In this document: positions 27,641-34,713 of the stretch, in pieces | How the letters are laid out: each line of letters opens with the position of its first letter | How positions within the stretch are numbered: position 1 is the first letter of the stretch | Source: Marinilabiliales bacterium | GTDB lineage: Bacteria; Bacteroidota; Bacteroidia; Bacteroidales; F082 | Direction of reading: 5' to 3' | Assembly (NCBI GenBank): GCA_002869315.1 | Contig: PKTD01000034.1 | Span: 1-35,659, forward strand | Length of the DNA stretch: 35,659 nucleotides | Notes under the pieces: model-generated | The model's database searches: none | The model's input: only the letters and a program-made list of their open reading frames with translations | What the model was told of the DNA's origin: nothing | Made by a program: the position numbers and the translations under genes

Positions 27641-27669
27641 AAAAAAAGAGGGTTTAAAAAAAACCCTCT
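27641..27669 (-). terminator. Terminator of the pspC/liaF-like operon
   Basis: Stem AGAGGGTTT/AAACCCTCT (27647-27655 with 27661-27669). The minus strand then runs into seven T. Confidence 0.85.
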
Positions 27670-27707
27670 ATAACTCAAAAAAGAATTGGAATATATATCG
27701 ACAGGTA

Positions 27708-28646
27708 TTAATACCTGATAATGGTGAAACTAGATACTGCTGCTTCAGCATCAATAAAAACTTTGTTTGTTGCTTCATCAAAGTTTGAAGTAATATACTC
27801 TCCCCTGTCAGTCTTCTCAAAACCTTTAAGTGTTTTTCCTGATAGAACTGATTCAAGAGATAATTTACAACCAGATGATTTTGGCACATTAATTACAATT
27901 TCAGATGCACCTGCTGACAAATTAATGTCAGAAGTGTTGTAGAGGTCGCCTAACACAATATTAATAGATGTTGCGCCACCTTCAATATCAAGTCTTCTTA
28001 CTTTATATTTTTTTAAATCGAAATCAATTTTTGCTGCTCCGGCTTCCAAATCTATATCCCATACAGGCATTTTATTCAGTGAAATATTTACCGTATTTCT
28101 GTTGTTTTTTCCAAGGTTTATGGAAGTGCTTTCAATTTCAATATTTATGTCAGATGTGCTATCACTTGTTTTTAAGATATAACTGTATTCTGCACTATTT
28201 CCTTTTCTATCAAAATAAAGCAAGTCGTTAGTTGTATCGTCAATTACAAATTTACCCGCAGCTGCATCCATGTATAAGTCAACATAGGAAGAACTATCAT
28301 CATAAGGTATATTGAAAGTTTGAGTAGTATACTTATAATCAGACTCATCGTCATCATCCCATCGGTCATAGTCATGATGACTAAAGAAATCAAAAGACCT
28401 TGAATCATCATAATACTCAGTTCTGTTTACCATAAATGTTAATGAAGCACCTAAAACTGCTAGAACAAGTATTACCTTTATCCAGTCGTTTACTGGAATA
28501 ATAGAAACTCCCCATAGCACTAAAAATACAGGCCATAATCTCCACATAGAAACCCAATCGAAATAAACGATATTCAGGTTTTGTAGAATAAAAAGAACTC
28601 CTGCAAATATTAAGATAACTCCCCAAAATATATTTCTAAATTTCAT
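27708..28646 (-). CDS. LiaF/LiaI-like membrane protein with C-terminal beta-helix ('toast-rack') domain
   Basis: A 312-residue protein. Residues 1-75 hold three hydrophobic segments of the LiaI/LiaF type (FWGVILIFAGVLFILQNLNI, then WRLWPVFLVLWGVSII and WIKVILVLAVLGASLTFMV). A very acidic stretch (DRWDDDDESDY) precedes a repetitive beta-rich C-terminal domain with SAGASEIVIN and LEAGAAKIDFD repeats, as in proteins linked to envelope-stress sensing. It is encoded directly after the PspC gene (32-nt gap) and ends before a strong terminator, so the two form an operon. A role with PspC in membrane or cell-wall stress is inferred from families and pairing; the cognate regulator is not in the operon. 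Confidence 0.82.
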   Translation of the reverse strand: MKFRNIFWGVILIFAGVLFILQNLNIVYFDWVSMWRLWPVFLVLWGVSIIPVNDWIKVILVLAVLGASLTFMVNRTEYYDDSRSFDFFSHHDYDRWDDDDESDYKYTTQTFNIPYDDSSSYVDLYMDAAAGKFVIDDTTNDLLYFDRKGNSAEYSYILKTSDSTSDINIEIESTSINLGKNNRNTVNISLNKMPVWDIDLEAGAAKIDFDLKKYKVRRLDIEGGATSINIVLGDLYNTSDINLSAGASEIVINVPKSSGCKLSLESVLSGKTLKGFEKTDRGEYITSNFDEATNKVFIDAEAAVSSFTIIRY

Positions 28647-28678
28647 TTTCTTAGATTTTAAATATTCAATTAAAATAA

Positions 28679-29191
28679 TTATTTATTATTGTCATCATCC
28701 TTGTTTGGCTCCGCAGAAACAACTTGTTCTGCAGTTGCGTTATTATTAGACGAAGAAAGAATTTCCGGTTTAATCATCATTACTCCCAATATAACGAGTA
28801 CTATCGGCCAAAAGTCGATAACATTATAAAATGGGAATACTCTGTCGAATAAAATTATTAAACCAATAAGAATAAGGACAATTCCGGCAATAAGACTGGT
28901 GTTATTTTTCTTCCTTTCGTTAGATTCACCATGACCAGATACATCTTTATTGTCCATTGTATCATGCGTCGCTTCTGTATGGCCGGTTTTCGTAAAACCC
29001 ATTGGTTCTGCAGGTATTACTATCCATAAAATTATATATGCTAGAAAGCCTCCGCCTCCAAAAATAAGGAGCAAAACAAAGGCAATTCTTATTAATGCAA
29101 TATCAACGTTGAAATAATTGGCAAGTCCTCCGCAAACACCGCCTATCATTTTATCGCTAATTGATCTGTAAAGTCGTGATGTATTTTCCAT
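28679..29191 (-). CDS. PspC-domain membrane protein
   Basis: A 170-residue membrane protein. The N-terminal PspC domain (about 5-65) reads LYRSISDKMIGGVCGGLANY, then ALIRIAFVLLL and YIILWIVIPAEP, diagnostic of the family. A hydrophilic linker is followed by two more hydrophobic segments (SLIAGIVLILIGLIILFDRVF and FWPIVLVILGVMMI) of the LiaI type, then a polar tail. First gene of the operon with the LiaF-like protein; predicted promoter at 29218-29225. PspC proteins act in phage-shock/envelope-stress responses. No PspA is present in the window. Confidence 0.88.
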   Translation of the reverse strand: MENTSRLYRSISDKMIGGVCGGLANYFNVDIALIRIAFVLLLIFGGGGFLAYIILWIVIPAEPMGFTKTGHTEATHDTMDNKDVSGHGESNERKKNNTSLIAGIVLILIGLIILFDRVFPFYNVIDFWPIVLVILGVMMIKPEILSSSNNNATAEQVVSAEPNKDDDNNK

Positions 29192-29217
29192 GATATTTTT
29201 TTTAGTAATTTTTACGG

Positions 29218-29225
29218 CAAATATA
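29218..29225 (-). promoter_or_regulatory. -7 box (TATATTTG on the minus strand) for the pspC operon
   Basis: CAAATATA on the plus strand, 27 nt upstream of the PspC start: an exact consensus match at a suitable distance. Confidence 0.5.
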
Positions 29226-29436
29226 AAGTCGTAATCAAGGCCAGACTATATTTATTCGGCGAATGGGGGAATAAGGTCGGTAAAAGGCGATACTAATTAT
29301 TTTGTATTAACAAAATTTAATATTCATCAAAAACTATACTACATTTTCAAATATTCTATATTTACTTGACAATTCATGAATATCTGCAACTATGTGAATC
29401 TTAGTTTGTTTCTGTTATTTTAAAACAGGCTTTCCA

Positions 29437-29444
29437 TATATTTG
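29437..29444 (+). promoter_or_regulatory. Possible -7 box (TATATTTG) for the icd remnant-gltA transcript
   Basis: An exact TAnnTTTG match about 165 nt before the first codon of the icd remnant and 350 nt before gltA. It is the best promoter candidate for citrate synthase. Confidence 0.4.
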
Positions 29445-29609
29445 TGATTTAATTAACAGACAATTAAGCACATAGCTTTATTAAAAAGCACTTTAAATAG
29501 TCGGGATATGTAAAAAATATCGAATAAATTTACTACTTTTACGCCCCTGAAAAATCAGAGGGATTTAATAAATATTTAACATAATTGAATTAATTAATTT
29601 ACAACAAAC

Positions 29610-29777
29610 ATGAATAAAATTAAAGTAGCTAATCCGGTAGTTGAACTTGAGGGTGATTAAATGACCAAGGACCTTGCTTTAATTATTCACAGAAGTGAAG
29701 TATCGTGCGAGCACTATTTAAACACTGAAGACTTTCTTTCAGCACTTGACGAGAGGCTAAAAGCAAAGTTATCATAA
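29610..29777 (+). pseudogene. icd: Internally deleted NADP-isocitrate dehydrogenase remnant
   Basis: The first 16 codons read MNKIKVANPVVELEGD, the usual N-terminus of the eukaryotic-like (type II) NADP-isocitrate dehydrogenase, where the family continues E-M-T-R. Here a TAA (29658-29660) follows, then in the same frame 38 codons that match the C-terminus of the same enzyme: MTKDLALIIHR, then EHYLNTEDFLSALDERLKAK, ending at a TAA (29775-29777). The full enzyme has about 400 residues, so roughly 350 codons are missing, in a multiple of three. Both flanks of the lost segment would carry Met-Thr (ATGACC), so a deletion between short direct repeats is a plausible mechanism. The remnant lies 14 nt before gltA, and icd next to gltA is a known arrangement in Bacteroidales. 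No enzyme activity is possible. The upstream ORF or leader may still affect gltA expression. Confidence 0.88.
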
Positions 29778-29791
29778 AAAACCAAATTAAA

Positions 29792-31099
29792 ATGTCGAAT
29801 TTAAAAGAAAGATTATACAAAAAAATAGAGGCACATCGTCCACGTATAAAACGTTTACTTGATGAACACGGGGAAACCGTTGTTAACGACGTAACTGTTC
29901 AGCAAATTATCGGTGGAATGAGGGGTATTAAGAGTTTAATTACTGATATCTCATACCTTGACCCTTACGAGGGAATAAGATACAGAGGATATACTCTTCC
30001 TGAGGTATTTGACAAATTACCAAAACCAAAGGGAGCTAAAATGCCTTACGTTGAAGGTCTCTTTTATCTATTGCTAACAGGTGACATACCAACAGAAGAT
30101 GAGGTATCGGAACTTACTTACGAATGTGTTTTCCGTCGTCAACTTCCAAAATATGTTTACGAAGTTATTGATGCTTTCCCAAATAACAGCCATCCGATGG
30201 TTATTCTTTCTGCCGCAGTGATGTCTATGCAGAGAGAATCTATTTTCAATTTGAAATACCAGCGTGGTATGGACAAAACTGATTATTGGGATCCAACCTT
30301 CGAAGACGCATTGAACTTAATGTCGAAACTGCCTGTTATAGGGGCCCATATCTATAATAAACTTTATGCAAAACGAAGTAATGTTTATCAGGATCCTACT
30401 CTTGATTTCGGCGGAAACTTTGCATATATGATGGGTAAAGAACTCCCTTATGATGATGTTTCAAGAATGTACTTTATTTTACATGCTGATCACGAAAGTG
30501 GAAATGTTAGTGCGCATACTGGTCACCTTATTGCCAGTTCATTATCCGATGTTTATTATTCAATATCAGGTATGATTAACGGACTTGCCGGGCCGCTGCA
30601 CGGATTGGCTAATCAGGAGGTTCTGCGTTGGATACAGGATTTAAGAGCAAAAATGGGAGACAAAGTTCCAAGTGAAGATGTGATGAAGAAATTTGTTTGG
30701 GATACTCTGGAAAGCGGACAGGTAGTTCCAGGCTTCGGACATGCAGTACTTCGTAAAACAGACCCAAGATATCAGATCCAAAGAGATTTTAGTCTTGAAC
30801 ATTTTCCTGAGGATGAACTGTTTAAATATGTTGATATGCTTTACAAAGTTGTCCCTCCAATATTGCAGAAACAGGGGAAAGCAAAAAATCCATGGCCAAA
30901 TGTTGATGCACAATCGGGAGTTGTTCAATGGCAATATGGTGTAACCCAATATGACTATTATACAGTTCTTTTCTCAATAGGAAGAGCATTAGGTGTTTTA
31001 GCCAATATTATTTGGGACAGAGCATTAGGCTTCCCGTTGGAAAGACCAAAATCTATTACAACTGATATGCTTGAACAATTGGTTGGAATAAAGAAATAA
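29792..31099 (+). CDS. gltA: Citrate synthase, mitochondrial-like type
   Basis: A 435-residue enzyme condensing oxaloacetate and acetyl-CoA to citrate. It is of the eukaryotic-mitochondrial type, not the hexameric E. coli type: LHADHESGNVSAHTGHLIAS and INGLAGPLHGLANQEVLRW are nearly the mitochondrial sequence. Catalytic residues are H270 (GPLHGLAN), H317 (GFGHAVLRKTDPRY) and D372 (NVDAQSGV). No signal peptide is present; length is normal and the frame is intact. It lies 14 nt after the icd remnant, so it is probably transcribed with it, and ends in a strong terminator. With icd lost at this site, citrate could feed only aconitase products or biosynthesis unless another icd exists elsewhere. 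Confidence 0.96.
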   Translation: MSNLKERLYKKIEAHRPRIKRLLDEHGETVVNDVTVQQIIGGMRGIKSLITDISYLDPYEGIRYRGYTLPEVFDKLPKPKGAKMPYVEGLFYLLLTGDIPTEDEVSELTYECVFRRQLPKYVYEVIDAFPNNSHPMVILSAAVMSMQRESIFNLKYQRGMDKTDYWDPTFEDALNLMSKLPVIGAHIYNKLYAKRSNVYQDPTLDFGGNFAYMMGKELPYDDVSRMYFILHADHESGNVSAHTGHLIASSLSDVYYSISGMINGLAGPLHGLANQEVLRWIQDLRAKMGDKVPSEDVMKKFVWDTLESGQVVPGFGHAVLRKTDPRYQIQRDFSLEHFPEDELFKYVDMLYKVVPPILQKQGKAKNPWPNVDAQSGVVQWQYGVTQYDYYTVLFSIGRALGVLANIIWDRALGFPLERPKSITTDMLEQLVGIKK

Positions 31100-31112
31100 A
31101 ATACAATATTCG

Positions 31113-31120
31113 TATATTTG
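31113..31120 (+). promoter_or_regulatory. Possible -7 box (TATATTTG) for yjbQ overlapping the gltA terminator
   Basis: An exact TAnnTTTG match directly next to the gltA terminator stem, 43 nt before the yjbQ ATG. Transcription would start within the hairpin. Confidence 0.35.
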
Positions 31121-31152
31121 AAGCCCTGACATTAAAGCGTCAGGGCTTTTTT
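31121..31152 (+). terminator. Terminator of gltA
   Basis: A 10-bp stem AAGCCCTGAC/GTCAGGGCTT with an 8-nt loop and T run, beginning 22 nt after the gltA stop. Confidence 0.88.
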
Positions 31153-31163
31153 ATTTATATATC

Positions 31164-31574
31164 ATGATCCTTCAGAAAGAAATATCATTACAACCTATGT
31201 CAAAAGGGTTTCATAATATTGACAATATTATAATGCAATCACTGGGTAAATTGCCCGAAACAGCAATACTAAATGTGTTTGTAAAACATACTTCTGCCGC
31301 CCTTATGATAAATGAAAACGCCGATCCAGATGTGAGGCACGATATAAATTCTCTTTTGGAGAAAATGGCTCCCGAATCAGCACCATTTTACCGGCACACT
31401 ATGGAAGGACCAGATGACATGCCTGCACATTTTAAAAGCGCAGTATTTGGAAGTTCCATAAGTATTCCTGTTTCCAACCATCGTTTAAATATGGGCATTT
31501 GGCAGAGTTTGTTTTTTTGTGAGTTCAGAAATCATGGAGGTAGCAGGAAGATTGTACTTAGTCTTTATTATTGA
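31164..31574 (+). CDS. yjbQ: YjbQ family protein (UPF0047)
   Basis: A 136-residue single-domain cytoplasmic protein of the YjbQ/UPF0047 family, annotated in databases as a secondary thiamine-phosphate synthase-like enzyme, though its true cellular role is uncertain. Conserved motifs are all present: KHTSAALMINENADPDV, RHTMEGPDDMPAH, and MGIWQSLFFCEFRNHGGSRK. Length is normal. It lies behind the gltA terminator and its last 17 nt overlap the 3' end of the convergent acpH gene. Confidence 0.92.
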   Translation: MILQKEISLQPMSKGFHNIDNIIMQSLGKLPETAILNVFVKHTSAALMINENADPDVRHDINSLLEKMAPESAPFYRHTMEGPDDMPAHFKSAVFGSSISIPVSNHRLNMGIWQSLFFCEFRNHGGSRKIVLSLYY

Positions 31575-32154
31575 TTAGCCTTGTCTCACTTTCAACATAA
31601 GATTGTAATTGGGGATAAAACTCCTTGAAATGCTCTTCCAGTTTATCATAATTTTCGATAAGTTGATCAACTGCATTTCGCATCCCCGAAATATTTGAGG
31701 TTCGTCTGTCCATTCCGTAAAATACCTTTTTTAATTCATCAGTGTCAGCATAGCCTCCCAGCCAATTCTGACTTATCATAAAAGGTAGTATTCGTTGGCT
31801 TCTAGCCGGAAGTATGAAAAAATTTCTTTTTAATAAAGAGTATACTTTTTTTGTATAAGTGTTTAATGGCTCCGTACTATAATTATCCCATTTAGTAGCT
31901 AAAAAATGATCGTAATAAATATCAATTATAATACCGGAGAATTTTCCATATTCACTTCTGATTAATGACATGCTATTCTTAACTATCTCATGTCTATCAG
32001 TAAAACTATCAATTTTCCGGTGAAGTATTATACCATTAGCAATTCCTTCAGTATAATTCTTATGCTTTTTCCCTTTTACAGAATCTGCAATAAAGTTACC
32101 TATCATCAACTTATCATCATCACCCGACAAATGTGCATGTGCTAGAAAATTCAT
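31558..32154 (-). CDS. acpH: Acyl-carrier-protein phosphodiesterase (AcpH/DUF479 family)
   Basis: A 198-residue protein predicted to remove 4'-phosphopantetheine from holo-ACP. The family start MNFLAHAHLSGDD is followed by LMIGNFIADSVKG, then GIILHRKIDSFTDRH, YGKFSGIIIDIYYDHFLA and NWLGGYADTDELKKVF, all typical of DUF479. Length is right for the family. The ATG at 32154 is preceded by a TACTTTTG box only 4 nt away, so the message may be leaderless or nearly so. The 3' end overlaps yjbQ by 17 nt tail to tail. Confidence 0.9.
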   Translation of the reverse strand: MNFLAHAHLSGDDDKLMIGNFIADSVKGKKHKNYTEGIANGIILHRKIDSFTDRHEIVKNSMSLIRSEYGKFSGIIIDIYYDHFLATKWDNYSTEPLNTYTKKVYSLLKRNFFILPARSQRILPFMISQNWLGGYADTDELKKVFYGMDRRTSNISGMRNAVDQLIENYDKLEEHFKEFYPQLQSYVESETRLINNKD

Positions 32155-32158
32155 GCTG

Positions 32159-32177
32159 CAAAAGTAATTAATTACTT
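32159..32177 (-). promoter_or_regulatory. -7 box (TACTTTTG) overlapping a 16-bp palindrome upstream of acpH
   Basis: CAAAAGTA at 32159-32166 is TACTTTTG on the minus strand, 4 nt before the ATG. It overlaps the perfect palindrome AAGTAATTAATTACTT (32162-32177), a possible operator. Confidence 0.45.
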
Positions 32178-32302
32178 GAGCATTATTTTAGACTAACAAA
32201 CTCCTCTTCAGATACGAAATTATAGTACAATAATACTATCAAAATTCAATTTATAATCATTATAGATTGATTTATAAACCCCATGTTTTGGTTTTTATTT
32301 GA

Positions 32303-32310
32303 TAATTTTG
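32303..32310 (+). promoter_or_regulatory. -7 box (TAATTTTG) for iorAB
   Basis: An exact TAnnTTTG match, 34 nt before the iorA ATG. It is followed at once by CAAACGTTTT, a partial match to the LacI-type sites near the sus genes. Confidence 0.5.
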
Positions 32311-32344
32311 CAAACGTTTTCTATTTATATAAAAGATAAATATT

Positions 32345-33964
32345 ATGCAAGATTTACTATTACTAGGTGACGAAGCAATAGCACAGGGGGCCATCGATGC
32401 CGGAATATCCGGAGTTTATGCATATCCTGGCACACCTTCCACCGAAATTACAGAATATATACAGGCTTCAAAAGAAGCTGAAGACAGAGGAATTAAATCG
32501 ATGTGGTCGGCAAATGAAAAAACGGCTATGGAAACAGCCATAGGTATGTCGTATGCAGGGAAAAAATCGCTGGTTTGTATGAAGCATGTTGGACTTAATG
32601 TAGCGGCTGATGCCTTCGTAAACTCTGCTATTACAGGTGCGAACGGAGGACTTGTTGTTCTTTCTGCCGACGATCCATCAATGCATTCTTCACAAAATGA
32701 ACAGGACTCTCGTTTCTACGGAAAGTTTTCTATGATACCTGTTATGGAACCGTCAAACCAGCAGGAAGCCTATGATATGACACGTTATGCATTTGAACTT
32801 TCAGAGAAATTTGAAATTCCGGTTTTATTAAGAATAACAACACGTCTGGCACATTCCCGCTCAGGTGTTAAAAGAGTACAACCACAGGAGCAAAATGAAA
32901 TGAAACTCCCGTCAAACTTACGTCAGTTTGTGTTACTTCCTTCAATTGCCAGAAAACAATATAATGCCCTGTTAAACAAACAACAGGCAATGGAAGAAGA
33001 TGGTATAACATCAGGTTTTAATAAGTATATTGAAGGAGATAATAAATCTCTGGGTATAGTCGCATGCGGATTGGCTTACAACTATTTAATTGAAAATTAT
33101 AAAGATGGTAAACTTCCTTATCCTGTACTAAAAATCAGTCAGTATCCTGTACCAAAAACAATGTTACAGAAGTTGTATGATGAAGTAGAAGAGATTCTTA
33201 TCCTGGAAGAAGGATATCCTATAATAGAGGAACTATTAAGAGGTTATCTTAATTTGGGGAAAAAAGTTAGTGGCCGTATGGATGGAACCGTACCTAGAGC
33301 AGGTGAACTAAACCCAAACATTGTTGCTAAAGCAGTTGGTTTAGAAGTACTTGATGGCTTTGAGGGCTCATCAAATGTAAAACCACGTCCTCCTCGTTTG
33401 TGCGATGGCTGTGGTCATTGGGATGCATTCGGAGCTTTAAATGAAGCCCTTAAACCTTACTCAGGTGGCAGAGTACTATCTGATATAGGATGTTATACAT
33501 TAAGCGCCCTACCTCCTTTACAATCTATTAACAGTTGCGTGGATATGGGTGCATCTATCACTATGGCTATAGGAGCATCTGAGGCAGGACTTATTCCGGC
33601 AGTTGCTGCTATCGGAGATTCCACTTTTACTCATTCAGGAATTACCGGACTTTTAGATGCTGTTAACAGGAAAGCAAATATTGTTGTCTTAATTAATGAC
33701 AATTCAACCACTGGAATGACAGGTGGACAAGATTCATCAGCATTAGGAAAAGTGGAAGATATTTGTCGTGGAGTTGGTGTTGAAGAAGATCATATTAAAC
33801 TTATAAAACCATTACGTCGGAATTTTGAAGAGAACGTAGAAATAATAAGTAAGGAATTAGAGTATGAAGGGGTTTCAGTTGTAATTGCACGACGTGAGTG
33901 TGTTCAAACTTTAGCGAGAAGAATGAAACTAAAACATGCTAATAAATCTGCAACTACTAATTAA
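32345..33964 (+). CDS. iorA: Indolepyruvate:ferredoxin oxidoreductase alpha subunit lacking the C-terminal ferredoxin domain
   Basis: A 539-residue subunit of the enzyme that oxidatively decarboxylates aryl-pyruvates (from Trp, Tyr, Phe) to acyl-CoA with reduction of ferredoxin. The N-terminal pyrimidine-like domain begins LLLGDEAIAQGAIDAGI and YAYPGTPSTEITEYI. The thiamine-diphosphate domain has RLCDGCGHWDAFGAL, SDIGCYTLSALPP and AIGDSTFTHSGITG, with INDNSTTGMTGGQ completing the binding motif. It ends shortly after VVIARRECVQTLARR. Many archaeal and bacterial IorA proteins carry a two-cluster ferredoxin domain at the C-terminus; no CxxCxxC set is present here, so electron transfer must use another protein. 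Operon with iorB, 27 nt downstream. Confidence 0.94.
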   Translation: MQDLLLLGDEAIAQGAIDAGISGVYAYPGTPSTEITEYIQASKEAEDRGIKSMWSANEKTAMETAIGMSYAGKKSLVCMKHVGLNVAADAFVNSAITGANGGLVVLSADDPSMHSSQNEQDSRFYGKFSMIPVMEPSNQQEAYDMTRYAFELSEKFEIPVLLRITTRLAHSRSGVKRVQPQEQNEMKLPSNLRQFVLLPSIARKQYNALLNKQQAMEEDGITSGFNKYIEGDNKSLGIVACGLAYNYLIENYKDGKLPYPVLKISQYPVPKTMLQKLYDEVEEILILEEGYPIIEELLRGYLNLGKKVSGRMDGTVPRAGELNPNIVAKAVGLEVLDGFEGSSNVKPRPPRLCDGCGHWDAFGALNEALKPYSGGRVLSDIGCYTLSALPPLQSINSCVDMGASITMAIGASEAGLIPAVAAIGDSTFTHSGITGLLDAVNRKANIVVLINDNSTTGMTGGQDSSALGKVEDICRGVGVEEDHIKLIKPLRRNFEENVEIISKELEYEGVSVVIARRECVQTLARRMKLKHANKSATTN

Positions 33965-33991
33965 AATTATTAATCTTTAAAATTGTATAAG

Positions 33992-34576
33992 ATGAAGAAA
34001 GATATAATACTTGCAGGCGTTGGCGGCCAAGGTATATTAACTATAGCAACAATAATTGGAACTGCAGCACTTTCAGAAGGTCTCTTTTTAAAACAGGCTG
34101 AAGTTCATGGAATGAGCCAGAGAGGTGGAGATGTGCAATCACATATGCGAATTTCTTCAAACGAAATTGCCTCCGACCTTATACCTGAGGGAAAAGTTGA
34201 TATGATAATATCAGTGGAACCAATGGAGTCTTTGAGATATGTAAATATGCTAAACAGAAAAGATGGATGGCTCATTACCAGTATGAATCCGTTTGATAAT
34301 ATTTCCGACTACCCAGAACTTGAGGATATTCTTAATGATATTTGGAAATTACCACATTATGTAACTATCGATGCTAATAAAGTTGCCAAAGACAAGGGCT
34401 CTGTTAAGGCTGCTAATATTGTTGTTTTAGGTGCTGCTTCGCCCTATTTAAACATTAATTATGAATTACTTGAAAATGCTATAAAGAAAGTATTCAAAAA
34501 TAAGGGTGAAGACATTATTAATCTGAATCTTTTAGCATTAAAAGCAGGAAGAGATTATGCTGAAAAGCATACATAA
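33992..34576 (+). CDS. iorB: Indolepyruvate:ferredoxin oxidoreductase beta subunit
   Basis: A 194-residue gamma-type catalytic subunit partnering IorA. The start is the ATG at 33992, giving MKKDIILAGVGGQGILTIAT; a TTG nine bases earlier is in frame but gives an unlikely N-terminus. Diagnostic segments are the glycine-rich GVGGQGIL (9-16), KQAEVHGMSQRGGDVQSHMR, and DMIISVEPMESLRY. Length is normal. It is co-transcribed with iorA and no clear terminator follows. The pair supports fermentation of aromatic amino acids. Confidence 0.95.
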   Translation: MKKDIILAGVGGQGILTIATIIGTAALSEGLFLKQAEVHGMSQRGGDVQSHMRISSNEIASDLIPEGKVDMIISVEPMESLRYVNMLNRKDGWLITSMNPFDNISDYPELEDILNDIWKLPHYVTIDANKVAKDKGSVKAANIVVLGAASPYLNINYELLENAIKKVFKNKGEDIINLNLLALKAGRDYAEKHT

Positions 34577-34688
34577 ATATCTATTGTTTTTTTTATGTAA
34601 TTAATATTTTAATACGGCATTTTTGTGTCGATTTATAACATATTAATTATTTTCTCGTTTTCCTTTTTTATTCAAAAAAGTAATTACC

Positions 34689-34696
34689 TACTTTTG
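34689..34696 (+). promoter_or_regulatory. -7 box (TACTTTTG) for the M23 peptidase gene
   Basis: An exact TAnnTTTG match, 17 nt before the ATG at 34714. Confidence 0.5.
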
Positions 34697-34713
34697 GCGA
34701 AATTTTGTCTACT

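Larger units (their letters stand above)
29192..29609. other. Divergent intergenic region between pspC and the icd remnant/gltA
   Basis: A 418-bp spacer with no ORF. It holds the leftward pspC promoter (29218-29225) and a rightward TATATTTG (29437-29444). A weak, bulged hairpin (CCCCTGA...TCAGAGGG) near 29545-29563 is the only notable structure; I would not assign it a function. Confidence 0.6.

Noticed and set aside
27702-27717. Perfect palindrome CAGGTATTAATACCTG
   Set aside because: It spans the stop codon of the LiaF-like gene, has no T run and lies next to a real terminator; most likely incidental or an aid to 3'-end folding.
32311-32320. CAAACGTTTT next to the iorA promoter as a fourth LacI-type operator
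   Set aside because: One arm deviates from the palindrome and iorAB is unrelated to starch use; kept only as a remark in the promoter entry.
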